Source: JADLCB01 sp964398315
GTDB taxonomy: Bacteria; Planctomycetota; Phycisphaerae; Tepidisphaerales; Tepidisphaeraceae
Direction of reading: 5' to 3'
DNA length: 64,000 nt
Assembly: GCA_964398315.1 (NCBI GenBank)
Contig: CAYNMV010000013.1
Span: 10,629 to 74,628 of the forward strand
Below, piece after piece: positions 57,285 to 64,000 of this stretch. The notes beneath the pieces are model-generated. The model searched no databases. It was not told the DNA's origin and saw nothing but the letters and a program-made list of their open reading frames with translations. The position numbers and the translations under genes were made by a program. Positions within the stretch are counted from its first letter, which is position 1; the number at the start of each line of letters is the position of its first letter.

Positions 57285-57995
57285 TCAGGAGCAGATGGAC
57301 GCCACCTGCGCCAGCAGCGGCGTGACGAACTTCGTGAAGGTCAGTTCCGGATGAGGTTCAGCGTAATCTCCGGTATGCAGACTGCTGGCGGGGGAGGTCA
57401 GAAAACACGCGCCATCGTACAGCCGCTCTCGCAGAAGCTTTTCAATGAGAATCGCATAGCGATCGCGGTAAGAGGCGGCACGAAACTCCGGAAAGACTGG
57501 GAAATGCGGACTGGCCACCCTCACTGGCGTCCTTGACCGATCGCAATCCTCCAGAAGCATCATGTAGCCGAGATAGGGGCGTGCCGAAGGACGAAAAGCG
57601 CCTTCACGGTAAGCCGCCCAGATATCAGTTGCGCTTCCAAGCGCTTCTTCGGTGCGATTGTTGAAATTATTGCCGAAAGATGGGCCGATCTGCGACTTGA
57701 ACTCGATGGCGGCCAGTAGCTCACGCTGATGTACGATCACCAGATCCCATTTCTTCTCTGCACGAAACCAGCCCGGCAGTTCGACGCGTTTATCGACAGC
57801 AATGCAACTCTCTGGGACCTTGGCTTCCAGCAGGAGCTGTCGGACCAGGCGCACAAAGCCGTCCATCTGCTTGCCGCCGGTAACAGCCCCCCTGCCGCCG
57901 CGGTCACGGTCCTGCTGCTGACGTGCAGACTGCTCTTCGCGCGTCCGCCAGAAATGGCGCACTGCCTCCCGAATCCGCTGTTCAAGCTCGCCCAT
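57285..57995 (-). CDS. Type II restriction endonuclease, XhoI/PaeR7I family
   Basis: A 236-residue endonuclease. The family signature is present: RGGRGAVTGGKQMDGFVRLV near the N-terminus, the PD-(D/E)xK core as WDLVIV (Asp84) and AIEFKSQIGPSFGNNFNNRT (Glu98, Lys100), then EEALGSATDIWAAYREGAF. XhoI and PaeR7I cut CTCGAG, and the closeness of these motifs suggests the same target, although specificity is inferred. It starts inside the end of the methyltransferase gene (14-nt overlap). Base composition is lower in GC and less codon-biased than the neighbours, which suggests recent transfer. Confidence 0.9.
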   Translation of the reverse strand: MGELEQRIREAVRHFWRTREEQSARQQQDRDRGGRGAVTGGKQMDGFVRLVRQLLLEAKVPESCIAVDKRVELPGWFRAEKKWDLVIVHQRELLAAIEFKSQIGPSFGNNFNNRTEEALGSATDIWAAYREGAFRPSARPYLGYMMLLEDCDRSRTPVRVASPHFPVFPEFRAASYRDRYAILIEKLLRERLYDGACFLTSPASSLHTGDYAEPHPELTFTKFVTPLLAQVASICS

Positions 57996-58983
57996 TGCTT
58001 CTTGTTCGCGTTGTCACGCGGGTGGTCAGATAAAGATCGGCTCCGTGGTCCGCTACGCGACGCCGAGCTAATTCGAAGTACTTGGCATCCAACTCGATCC
58101 CAATGCTATTCCGGCCCCACTTGGCACACGCCACGTTGGTTGTCCCCGTGCCCATAAAAGGATCAAGCACAGTGTCGCCCACGAAAGAAAACATTCGAAT
58201 CAGACGCTCGGCAAGCTCAAGGGGATACGGCGCGGGATGCTTCGGATTGGAAGTCCCTCGGATATCCGACCAAATCTGACGGAACCACACCTGGTAATTG
58301 TCCGCGCTGATGACACTGAGCAAGCGTTCCGAACGCGTGGGACTGCGATAGCCTCCGGGTTTTCGCTGCATCAGGATGAACTCGATGTCGTTTTTTATGA
58401 CCGCATTTGGCTCATACGGTTTGCCCAAAAAACCCCCGCCGCCAGCGACTTCGTATTTCGCGTTGGCAATTTTGTGCCAGATGATTGGTGCCAGATTGTC
58501 AAAGCCGATCGCCTTACATCGTTCTTGGATGGTCGCGTGTAGCGGCACCACGGTATGCCGCCCGTTGTTCTTCCGTCTCGACAGGCAGACATCACCGACA
58601 TTGATGATCAGCCGACCACCGGGAACCAGCGCCCGGTAGCAGTTGCGCCAGACCTCATCCAGACTTGCCATGAACGCATCATAATCCTGCACGTGCCCCA
58701 ACTGGCCTTCATGCTCATTGTAGCGCTTCAACGTCCAGTAAGGTGGCGAGGTAACGACAAGATGGATCGAGTCAGGAGCAAGCGCAGAGGCGTCTCTGGC
58801 ATCGCCATGTATCAGTTCATGCGCAGTTTCACGGCGCTGTACGATTGCTTCGATCCGCCGCATCGCCTGCCGATCACGCGCCAACCCAGGAATGATGTCA
58901 TCGAGGTTCCCCCGCTCCGCGTAGTCAGCGAGCAGTGCCTCTTCACCATCACGCAATAATAGTGTCTGCTGCGCAGAACTCAT
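57982..58983 (-). CDS. Type II DNA methyltransferase (beta class), partner of the XhoI-like enzyme
   Basis: A 333-residue DNA methyltransferase. The catalytic motif IV is TSPPYW (78-83) in LVVTSPPYWTLKRYNEHEGQ, and the SAM-binding motif I, DTVLDPFMGTGTTNVACAKW, follows near residue 270, giving the beta-class order. This motif set is that of N6-adenine or N4-cytosine methyltransferases; the PaeR7I and XhoI methylases modify adenine in CTCGAG. RLIINVGDVCLSRRKNNGRH and IIWHKIANAKYEVAGGGGFL fit the family. It lies upstream of the nuclease, so the protective enzyme is made first. Codon use is AT-richer than the flanks. Confidence 0.92.
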   Translation of the reverse strand: MSSAQQTLLLRDGEEALLADYAERGNLDDIIPGLARDRQAMRRIEAIVQRRETAHELIHGDARDASALAPDSIHLVVTSPPYWTLKRYNEHEGQLGHVQDYDAFMASLDEVWRNCYRALVPGGRLIINVGDVCLSRRKNNGRHTVVPLHATIQERCKAIGFDNLAPIIWHKIANAKYEVAGGGGFLGKPYEPNAVIKNDIEFILMQRKPGGYRSPTRSERLLSVISADNYQVWFRQIWSDIRGTSNPKHPAPYPLELAERLIRMFSFVGDTVLDPFMGTGTTNVACAKWGRNSIGIELDAKYFELARRRVADHGADLYLTTRVTTRTRSNGRA

Positions 58984-59073
58984 GCGTCAAGCCTATCAGG
59001 ATTTGATCCGCTCGGCCACCTGCGCCAACAATGCTGTGCGCTCGCAATGGTTAATAACGGCACCAGTGTATAT

Positions 59074-60186
59074 TTATGACCGCCCCCGCAACGGCTGGAA
59101 CTGCATGTGAAGGCTCTCGGCCACCGCGGCATTGGTGATGCGGCCGGCGACCAGGTTGATCCCTTCGCCCAGGCCCGGATCGGCGGCAGCGGCTTTTTCG
59201 TAGCCCAGGTTGGCCAGCTTCAGCACATACGGCAGCGTCGCGTTGCACAGCGCGATGGTGCTGGTCCGCCCCACCGCCCCCGGCATGTTGGTGACGCAGT
59301 AGTGAATCACGCCTTCCACCACGAATGTCGGCTGCTGGTGGGTGGTCGGGCGGCTGGTCTCGATACAGCCCCCCTGGTCGATGGCGACATCCACGATCAC
59401 CGAGCCGTTTTTCATCATCTTCAGGTGCTCGCGCGTCACCAGGCGCGGGGCCTTGGCGCCGGGGATCAGCACCGCGCCGATCACCAGATCGGCCTGCGCC
59501 AGGTAGTGGCGGATGGTGTGGGCATCGCTGAAAATCGTCTCCACGTTGGCCGGCATCACCTCATCAAGATAGCGCAGGCGGTCGAGGTTGATGTCCATGA
59601 TGATGACGCGGGCATCGAGGCCGGCGGCAATCTTGGCCGCGTTGGCCCCCACCACCCCGGCGCCCAGCACAACCACCGTCGCCGGCGCCACGCCTGGCAC
59701 GCCGCCCAGGAGGATGCCCTGCCCCATCGACGGTTTTTCCAGGTACTTGGCTCCTTCCTGGATGGCCATGCGCCCGGCGATCTCGCTCATGGGCGTCAGC
59801 AGCGGCAGCCGGCCAGCGCGGTCCCGGATGGTTTCGTAGGCGATGGCGGTGATGCCGCTTTCCAGGCAGCCCTGCGTCAACTGGCTGTCCGCCGCAAAGT
59901 GGAAGTAGGTGAAGACGATCTGCCCCGGCCGGAACAGGGCAATCTCCTGCGGCTGCGGCTCCTTGACCTTCAGCACCAGGTCGGTGTTGACGATCGCTTC
60001 CTCGTGCGTTTCTACGATGGTGGCCCCGACGGCCCGATAATCTTCATCGAGGAAGCCGCTGCCCGCCCCCGCCTGTGTCTCCACCAGCACCTCGTGCCCC
60101 GCCCGCACCAGCGCTTCGGCCCCCACCGGCATGAGGGCCACGCGATATTCATCCGGCTTCACTTCCCTGGGCACACCAACGCGCAT
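59074..60186 (-). CDS. ald: Alanine dehydrogenase
   Basis: A 370-residue NAD-dependent enzyme that interconverts L-alanine and pyruvate plus ammonia. It matches the family throughout: MRVGVPREVKPDEYRVALMP, catalytic Lys75 (VLKVKEPQPQE) and His96 (VFTYFHFAAD), the Rossmann glycine motif VVVLGAGVVGANAAKIAAGL, and AVLIPGAKAPRLVTREHLKM. Length and residue numbers agree with Mycobacterium and Bacillus Ald. The start at 60186 gives the standard N-terminus. It is divergent from the NtrC-type regulator, with a 248-bp shared region. A role in nitrogen and carbon balance is expected; direct control by that regulator is possible but not shown. Confidence 0.96.
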   Translation of the reverse strand: MRVGVPREVKPDEYRVALMPVGAEALVRAGHEVLVETQAGAGSGFLDEDYRAVGATIVETHEEAIVNTDLVLKVKEPQPQEIALFRPGQIVFTYFHFAADSQLTQGCLESGITAIAYETIRDRAGRLPLLTPMSEIAGRMAIQEGAKYLEKPSMGQGILLGGVPGVAPATVVVLGAGVVGANAAKIAAGLDARVIIMDINLDRLRYLDEVMPANVETIFSDAHTIRHYLAQADLVIGAVLIPGAKAPRLVTREHLKMMKNGSVIVDVAIDQGGCIETSRPTTHQQPTFVVEGVIHYCVTNMPGAVGRTSTIALCNATLPYVLKLANLGYEKAAAADPGLGEGINLVAGRITNAAVAESLHMQFQPLRGRS

Positions 60187-60434
60187 GAAAACTCCCTTGA
60201 AGGTCTTATGTGATGGGCGGACTGGTTTGTTCGATCACTCCTTTTTCCGCTCACTCAATTGCTCAATTTTCCCACATTCCCCTTCCACTTCGTCCAATAA
60301 CCGATGTTCTCCGCCCTGTTGATTAGCGTCAACAGCCGATCTGGCCGATGCAGGAAGTAAACGGGTGTTGCCCGCAGGCATCATCGCTGCGCTGTCCCCG
60401 GCCTGCCAGGCCTCTGCCATCGAGGATTATCGGA

Positions 60435-61865
60435 ATGCTGCAAGCCAACGAACCGACCCGCCCCCGGCTGATCGTGCTGGATGAGGACCGGATCATCCTC
60501 CAGTCGCTGGGCCAGTTTCTCCGCCGTGAAGGCTACGATGTGCGCACCTGCGACGATGCCGCCGAGGCGGTGGCCATGATGGAATCGACCCCGGCCGACC
60601 TGCTGCTGGCTGACATCAATATGCCGGGCCTTCAGCCCATCGAGTTCCTGCGCGAGATGAAGCAGCGCTTCCCCCATACGGTGGTGATCGTCATCACCGG
60701 GTATGGCTCGATCGAGGGGGCGGTGGAGGCGACCAAGAACGGGGCCTTCGACTACCTGACCAAGCCGATCGTCGATGATGAGATCCGCGTGGTGGTGGAG
60801 AAAGCCGCCCGCCAGCAGGCACTGCTGTTTGAAAACCAGGCGCTCAAGCAGCAACTCGACCTGCGCTTCGGCTTCGAGGGCGTAATCGGCCATGACTACA
60901 AGATGCTCAAGATTTTCGACCTGGTCGACGCGGTGGCCGATTCGCGCACGACGGTGCTGATGAACGGTGAATCGGGCACCGGCAAGAGCCTGATCGCGCG
61001 GGCGATCCACCACCGTTCACCCCGGCGTGGCCAGCCGTTCGTCGAGATCAGCTGCGGCGCGCTGCCCGAGATGCTGCTGGAGTCAGAGCTGTTCGGCCAT
61101 GTGAAAGGTGCATTCACCGGGGCCATCGCCGACAAGCAGGGACGTTTCCTGGCGGCCAACGGCGGCACGATCTTCCTCGACGAGATCAACTCCGCCTCAC
61201 CAGCGATGCAGGTGAAGCTGCTGCGGGTGCTGCAGGAGCGGGCCTTCGAGCCGGTGGGATCCACCCAGACGCAGACTGTGGATGTGCGCGTGATCCTGGC
61301 GACGAACACGGACCTGGAGCAGCTCGTGGCCGAGCAGAAGTTTCGGCAGGATTTGTACTACCGGATCAATGTCGTGCAGATCAAGCTGCCGCCGCTGCGC
61401 GAGCGGCTGGGGGACATCCCGCTGCTGGCGGGGGCGTTCCTCAAGCGGCTGGCGCGGGAGATGGGCCGCAGCGTCTCGGGTTTCAGCGAGGAAGCCATGG
61501 CGGCGATGCAGCGCTACACCTGGCCGGGCAACGTGCGCGAGCTGGAAAATGCGGTTGAGCGCGCGGTGGTGCTCTGCCGCCGGCCGCAGATCGAGCTGGA
61601 CGACCTGCCGGAGACGATTCGCTACGGGACCACCAGCCCCCAGCCCACCCGCGGCCTGGACAGTGCCAGCGCCCTGGCCGAGGACCTGCTGCCTCCCATG
61701 CCGCTGGCGCGCGCCCTGGAAATCCCCGAGCGCCAGATCATCGAGGCGGCCCTCAAGCGCAACAACTGGAACCGCCAGGCCACCGCCGCGGAACTGGATA
61801 TCAATCGCACCACGCTCTACAAGAAAATGCGCAAGTACCAACTGGATGTAGGGGAAAGCAATTGA
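60435..61865 (+). CDS. NtrC-family sigma-54-dependent response regulator
   Basis: A 476-residue regulator with three domains. The receiver (1-125) has acid pocket LDED, phospho-acceptor Asp60 in LLLADINMPG and Lys110 in DYLTKP. The AAA+ domain (145-380) has Walker A GESGTGKS (178-185), the sigma-54-contacting loop GAFTGA (225-230) and Walker B TIFLDE (245-250). The C-terminal Fis-type helix-turn-helix is ALKRNNWNRQATAAELDINR with TTLYKKMRKY. It activates sigma-54 promoters; in flagellated bacteria such proteins (FlrC, FlgR) often control hook and rod genes. A sigma-54-like site precedes the flg operon. The start at 60435 fits; 60348 does not. Confidence 0.93.
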   Translation: MLQANEPTRPRLIVLDEDRIILQSLGQFLRREGYDVRTCDDAAEAVAMMESTPADLLLADINMPGLQPIEFLREMKQRFPHTVVIVITGYGSIEGAVEATKNGAFDYLTKPIVDDEIRVVVEKAARQQALLFENQALKQQLDLRFGFEGVIGHDYKMLKIFDLVDAVADSRTTVLMNGESGTGKSLIARAIHHRSPRRGQPFVEISCGALPEMLLESELFGHVKGAFTGAIADKQGRFLAANGGTIFLDEINSASPAMQVKLLRVLQERAFEPVGSTQTQTVDVRVILATNTDLEQLVAEQKFRQDLYYRINVVQIKLPPLRERLGDIPLLAGAFLKRLAREMGRSVSGFSEEAMAAMQRYTWPGNVRELENAVERAVVLCRRPQIELDDLPETIRYGTTSPQPTRGLDSASALAEDLLPPMPLARALEIPERQIIEAALKRNNWNRQATAAELDINRTTLYKKMRKYQLDVGESN

Positions 61866-61944
61866 GCCCATCACGGCCAAGTGCGTGCACAGGCGGGTGC
61901 CCCAACCCCGCTTCGCGTGACGCATTGCGCGTCAGCTTCAGGCA

Positions 61945-62418
61945 TTACCCCCACCCTTTCACATGCACCACGATCTTCCATCCCCATGCCAGCAGCGCGA
62001 ATGCGAGCATGGTCCATAGCAGCGGGGGGACGTTGATGAAGCGCAGGATGCGGTGAGCCGCACGTCCGGTGATCGCGATGTAAGCGCTGGACCAGAGCGC
62101 GATGCCCGTCAGCAGCGCCAGCAGCGTGCCGAACGGTTGCGTGTAAAGACTGGCCAGCAGATTGCCGTGGGCCAGGTGGGCAAAGCTGGTGGTCATGCCG
62201 CAACTGATGCAGGGGATGCCGGTGTTGACCAGGAACTGGCAGCGTTGCAGCCCCAGGGCGGTGTGGGTGCCAGCGCCGGTGGGATCGGGCGTCAATTGAG
62301 AGGCGATCACCAGCACCGCCAGGCAACCGAGGGCAATCCCCCCCGCCAGCAGCCGCGCCCAGCGGCTGATGCCCGGCGAGCGGAACTGCGGTGCGTAAAT
62401 GGTGGGCACATCTGCCAT
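61945..62418 (-). CDS. DUF2752 membrane protein
   Basis: A 157-residue protein with three or four membrane helices. The family signature is CQFLVNTGIPCISCGMTTSF followed by AHLAHGNLLASLYTQPFGTL, in which the CxxCGMTTS motif joins helices 1 and 2. LLALLTGIALWSSAYIAITG and LLWTMLAFALLAWGWKIVVH are the last helices. DUF2752 proteins occur in many bacteria and have no established function; the vicinal cysteines suggest metal or thiol chemistry. The ATG at 62418 starts a short polar N-terminus. It converges with the response regulator and is divergent from the glycosyltransferase. Confidence 0.87.
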   Translation of the reverse strand: MADVPTIYAPQFRSPGISRWARLLAGGIALGCLAVLVIASQLTPDPTGAGTHTALGLQRCQFLVNTGIPCISCGMTTSFAHLAHGNLLASLYTQPFGTLLALLTGIALWSSAYIAITGRAAHRILRFINVPPLLWTMLAFALLAWGWKIVVHVKGWG

Positions 62419-62814
62419 GGCCCTTCATTGTTGCGCCCCCGGCAGCCTCTGTCGATCCCCCGCCACGGAATGACGCGACCCAGCGGGTTGGCGCTGATCG
62501 TCCGGCGATGAAAGCGCGCCATGGGACAATCCAGCGCAGCCACCGCTCAAGCCGCTTGCATTCCTGTATTTACAGCGGATTCCCCTTCTGGCTATTCGCT
62601 GGTCCAACGCTATACTTTTCGCCGACCCTCTCGCATTGCGCAACAGATGACATCCGGCCAGGCAGCCCATCGGATCGGCAGGCCATAAGCCGGGTGCGGT
62701 GCCACTGGCGGTGGAATGAATCGTGAATTGACAGTTTTTGTGCCCGGGTCGTAATCTGGCCCGTCTGGTGCGTGCGGGTTCCAGCGGCTTCGTAAATCGA
62801 AGGCAGTCGGCACT
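62419..62814. other. Divergent region between DUF2752 gene and glycosyltransferase
   Basis: These 396 bases carry no supported gene. A low-GC stretch near 62560-62640 is a plausible site for promoters. Confidence 0.45.
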
Positions 62815-64000
62815 ATGCGTGTTTTCATGCTCGGGTGGGAATTTCCCCCATTCATCAGTGGCGGCCTTGGCACGGCCTGCTATGGCCTGACCAAGGCCAT
62901 GAGCAGCTTGGGGACGGACATCATGTTCGTCCTGCCCCGGCCCGTCACCACCCCGTTCAGCACGCACGTGCGACTGGTCAGCCCGCGCCCCGGCTCCCCC
63001 CTGGCATCACCCAGCACTGAATTCCGCCTTGATGAGTTCGAGCATGTCACCTTCCGCACCGTTGATGCCCAGCTCAATCCCTATGCCCGTCCCGGCCAGG
63101 AGATGACCAGCGAGCGCATCACCTCCACCCTGCGCCCATCGCCCGCCGCGAGCCGCCCGGACACCGCCACGAGCTCGGCCGTGATGGCCTCAACCAGCCA
63201 GATGAGCCCCCATGGTGCCGTCTCCGGCCCCGGCGCCAACTACGGCGGCGATCTGTTTGCCGAGGTGCAGCGTTACGCCGCCCTCGCCACCGAGATCGGC
63301 CGCAACGAGAACTTCGATGTGGTGCATGCCCACGACTGGATGACCTTCCCCGCCGGGCTGGCGGTGGCGGGCCTGAAGGGTGTGCCGCTGGTGGTGCATG
63401 TCCACTCCACCGAGTTTGATCGGGCGGGGCAGAACATCGACCAGCGCATTTACGACATCGAGCGCCGCGGCATGCATGGTGCGTTGAAGGTGATCGCGGT
63501 CAGCCATCTGACCAAGCAGATCTGCACGCACCACTACGGTGTCGATCCGGCCAAGGTTGAGGTCGTCTATAACGCCATCGAGACCAACACCAACGGTCAC
63601 TTCGACGATGAGCGCTACAAGATCCACAAGGATGAGAAGATCGTCCTGTTCCTGGGCCGCATCACCCTCCAGAAGGGCCCCGAGTATTTCCTGGCGGCGG
63701 CCAAGAAGGTGCTGGAGGTCATGGACAATGTGAAGTTCGTCATGGCCGGCTCGGGCGACATGATCCGCCGCACCATTGAAATGGCCGCCTCCATGGGCAT
63801 CGGCCACAAGGTGCTGTTCACCGGCTTCCTGCGCGGCGGGGATGTGGAAAAGATCTTCAAGATGGCCGATCTGTACGTGATGCCATCGGTATCCGAACCA
63901 TTCGGCATCGCGCCGCTGGAAGCGATGAGCCATGATGTGCCGGTGATCATCTCCAAGCAGTCGGGCGTCAGCGAGGTGCTGCAACACGCGCTGAAGGTCG
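62815..64000 (+). CDS. Glycogen synthase-like glycosyltransferase (partial)
   Basis: The first 395 codons of a GT-B glycosyltransferase of the GT4/GT5 type; the C-terminus lies beyond the right edge. The N-terminus RVFMLGWEFPPFISGGLGTA contains the glycine loop that contacts the nucleotide sugar. NFDVVHAHDWMTFPAGLAVA, LVVHVHSTEFDRAG and VIAVSHLTKQICTHHYGV are donor/acceptor cleft segments; IVLFLGRITLQKGPEYFLAA and MPSVSEPFGIAPLEAMSHDV give the E-x7-E nucleotide-sugar motif. A low-complexity Ser/Ala/Pro insertion spans about residues 95-140. Proteins of this kind make alpha-glucans or trehalose-type polymers. The start at 62815 is the first Met before the conserved block. Confidence 0.88.
   Translation, partial: MRVFMLGWEFPPFISGGLGTACYGLTKAMSSLGTDIMFVLPRPVTTPFSTHVRLVSPRPGSPLASPSTEFRLDEFEHVTFRTVDAQLNPYARPGQEMTSERITSTLRPSPAASRPDTATSSAVMASTSQMSPHGAVSGPGANYGGDLFAEVQRYAALATEIGRNENFDVVHAHDWMTFPAGLAVAGLKGVPLVVHVHSTEFDRAGQNIDQRIYDIERRGMHGALKVIAVSHLTKQICTHHYGVDPAKVEVVYNAIETNTNGHFDDERYKIHKDEKIVLFLGRITLQKGPEYFLAAAKKVLEVMDNVKFVMAGSGDMIRRTIEMAASMGIGHKVLFTGFLRGGDVEKIFKMADLYVMPSVSEPFGIAPLEAMSHDVPVIISKQSGVSEVLQHALKV

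Noticed and set aside
1..64000. tRNA, rRNA, CRISPR arrays, insertion sequences, prophage or integrase genes
   Set aside because: I looked for T-loop sequences, regularly spaced repeats, transposase motifs and terminal repeats and found none that hold up.

Overview
The window is GC-rich, gene-dense bacterial chromosome that most likely comes from a flagellated planctomycete of the Phycisphaerae type. The lineage call is inferred from gene content: a DUF4175-like giant coiled-coil protein beside an alpha/alpha-toroid protein, an NPCBM protein, a VIT/vWA lipoprotein next to a dockerin-bearing protein and an ECF sigma factor, zinc ribbons of the pattern CPxCGYxLxGLxxxRCPECG, and secreted proteins carrying short TTQP linkers. 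P- and L-ring genes, a heptose-activating enzyme and a lytic transglycosylase indicate a diderm cell with peptidoglycan.

Layout. 1-7800 (minus): flagellar rod/hook operon reading flgF-flgG-flgA-flgH-flgI-flgJ-flgN-flgK, led by an unknown 64-residue ORF and a sigma-54-like site; flgK runs off the left edge. 8.1-10.1 kb: manganese catalase divergent from oxyR, with an ATAG-N7-CTAT OxyR-type dyad between them. 10.1-17.7 kb: HAD phosphatase, Tad-like surface protein, class IV aminotransferase, ilvD, hldE and uppS. 17.8-25.0 kb (minus): envelope cluster of DUF4175-like protein, toroid protein, NPCBM protein and zinc-ribbon membrane protein. 25.4-28.7 kb: TraB-like protein, phosphotransferase and PDZ protein. 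28.8-32.5 kb (minus): ECF sigma factor, membrane protein with an external dockerin, exported protein and VIT/vWA lipoprotein. 33-41 kb: lipoprotein, amino-acid permease, exported methyltransferase, mltA, a disordered protein and a GT-C-like membrane protein. 41-47.4 kb: recJ, a tail-anchored helical protein, a YjfB-like motility protein, lexA and a PUR-domain protein.

47.5-57.1 kb holds signalling genes: an orphan histidine kinase, a stand-alone MshEN (c-di-GMP-binding type) protein, a DUF2339 membrane protein, a STAS protein followed by a type II/IV secretion ATPase that lacks its own N-terminal domain, and a B12-fold protein without the usual cobalamin-ligating histidine. 57.3-59.0 kb is an XhoI/PaeR7I-like restriction-modification pair with lower GC than its surroundings. 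59-64 kb: ald, an NtrC-type sigma-54 activator, a DUF2752 protein and a glycosyltransferase cut by the right edge.

Themes that link the genes: motility (flg operon, YjfB-like protein, sigma-54 activator, orphan kinase, recurrent GCCGATA boxes resembling the sigma-28 -10 element), peroxide defence (catalase and OxyR), SOS control (lexA with a near-consensus promoter) and envelope biogenesis. I found no tRNA, rRNA, CRISPR array, insertion sequence or prophage. The observations I rate highest are the split MshEN/ATPase arrangement, the sigma/dockerin/vWA operon, the ORF that overlaps lexA out of frame, and the recurrent GCCGATA boxes.
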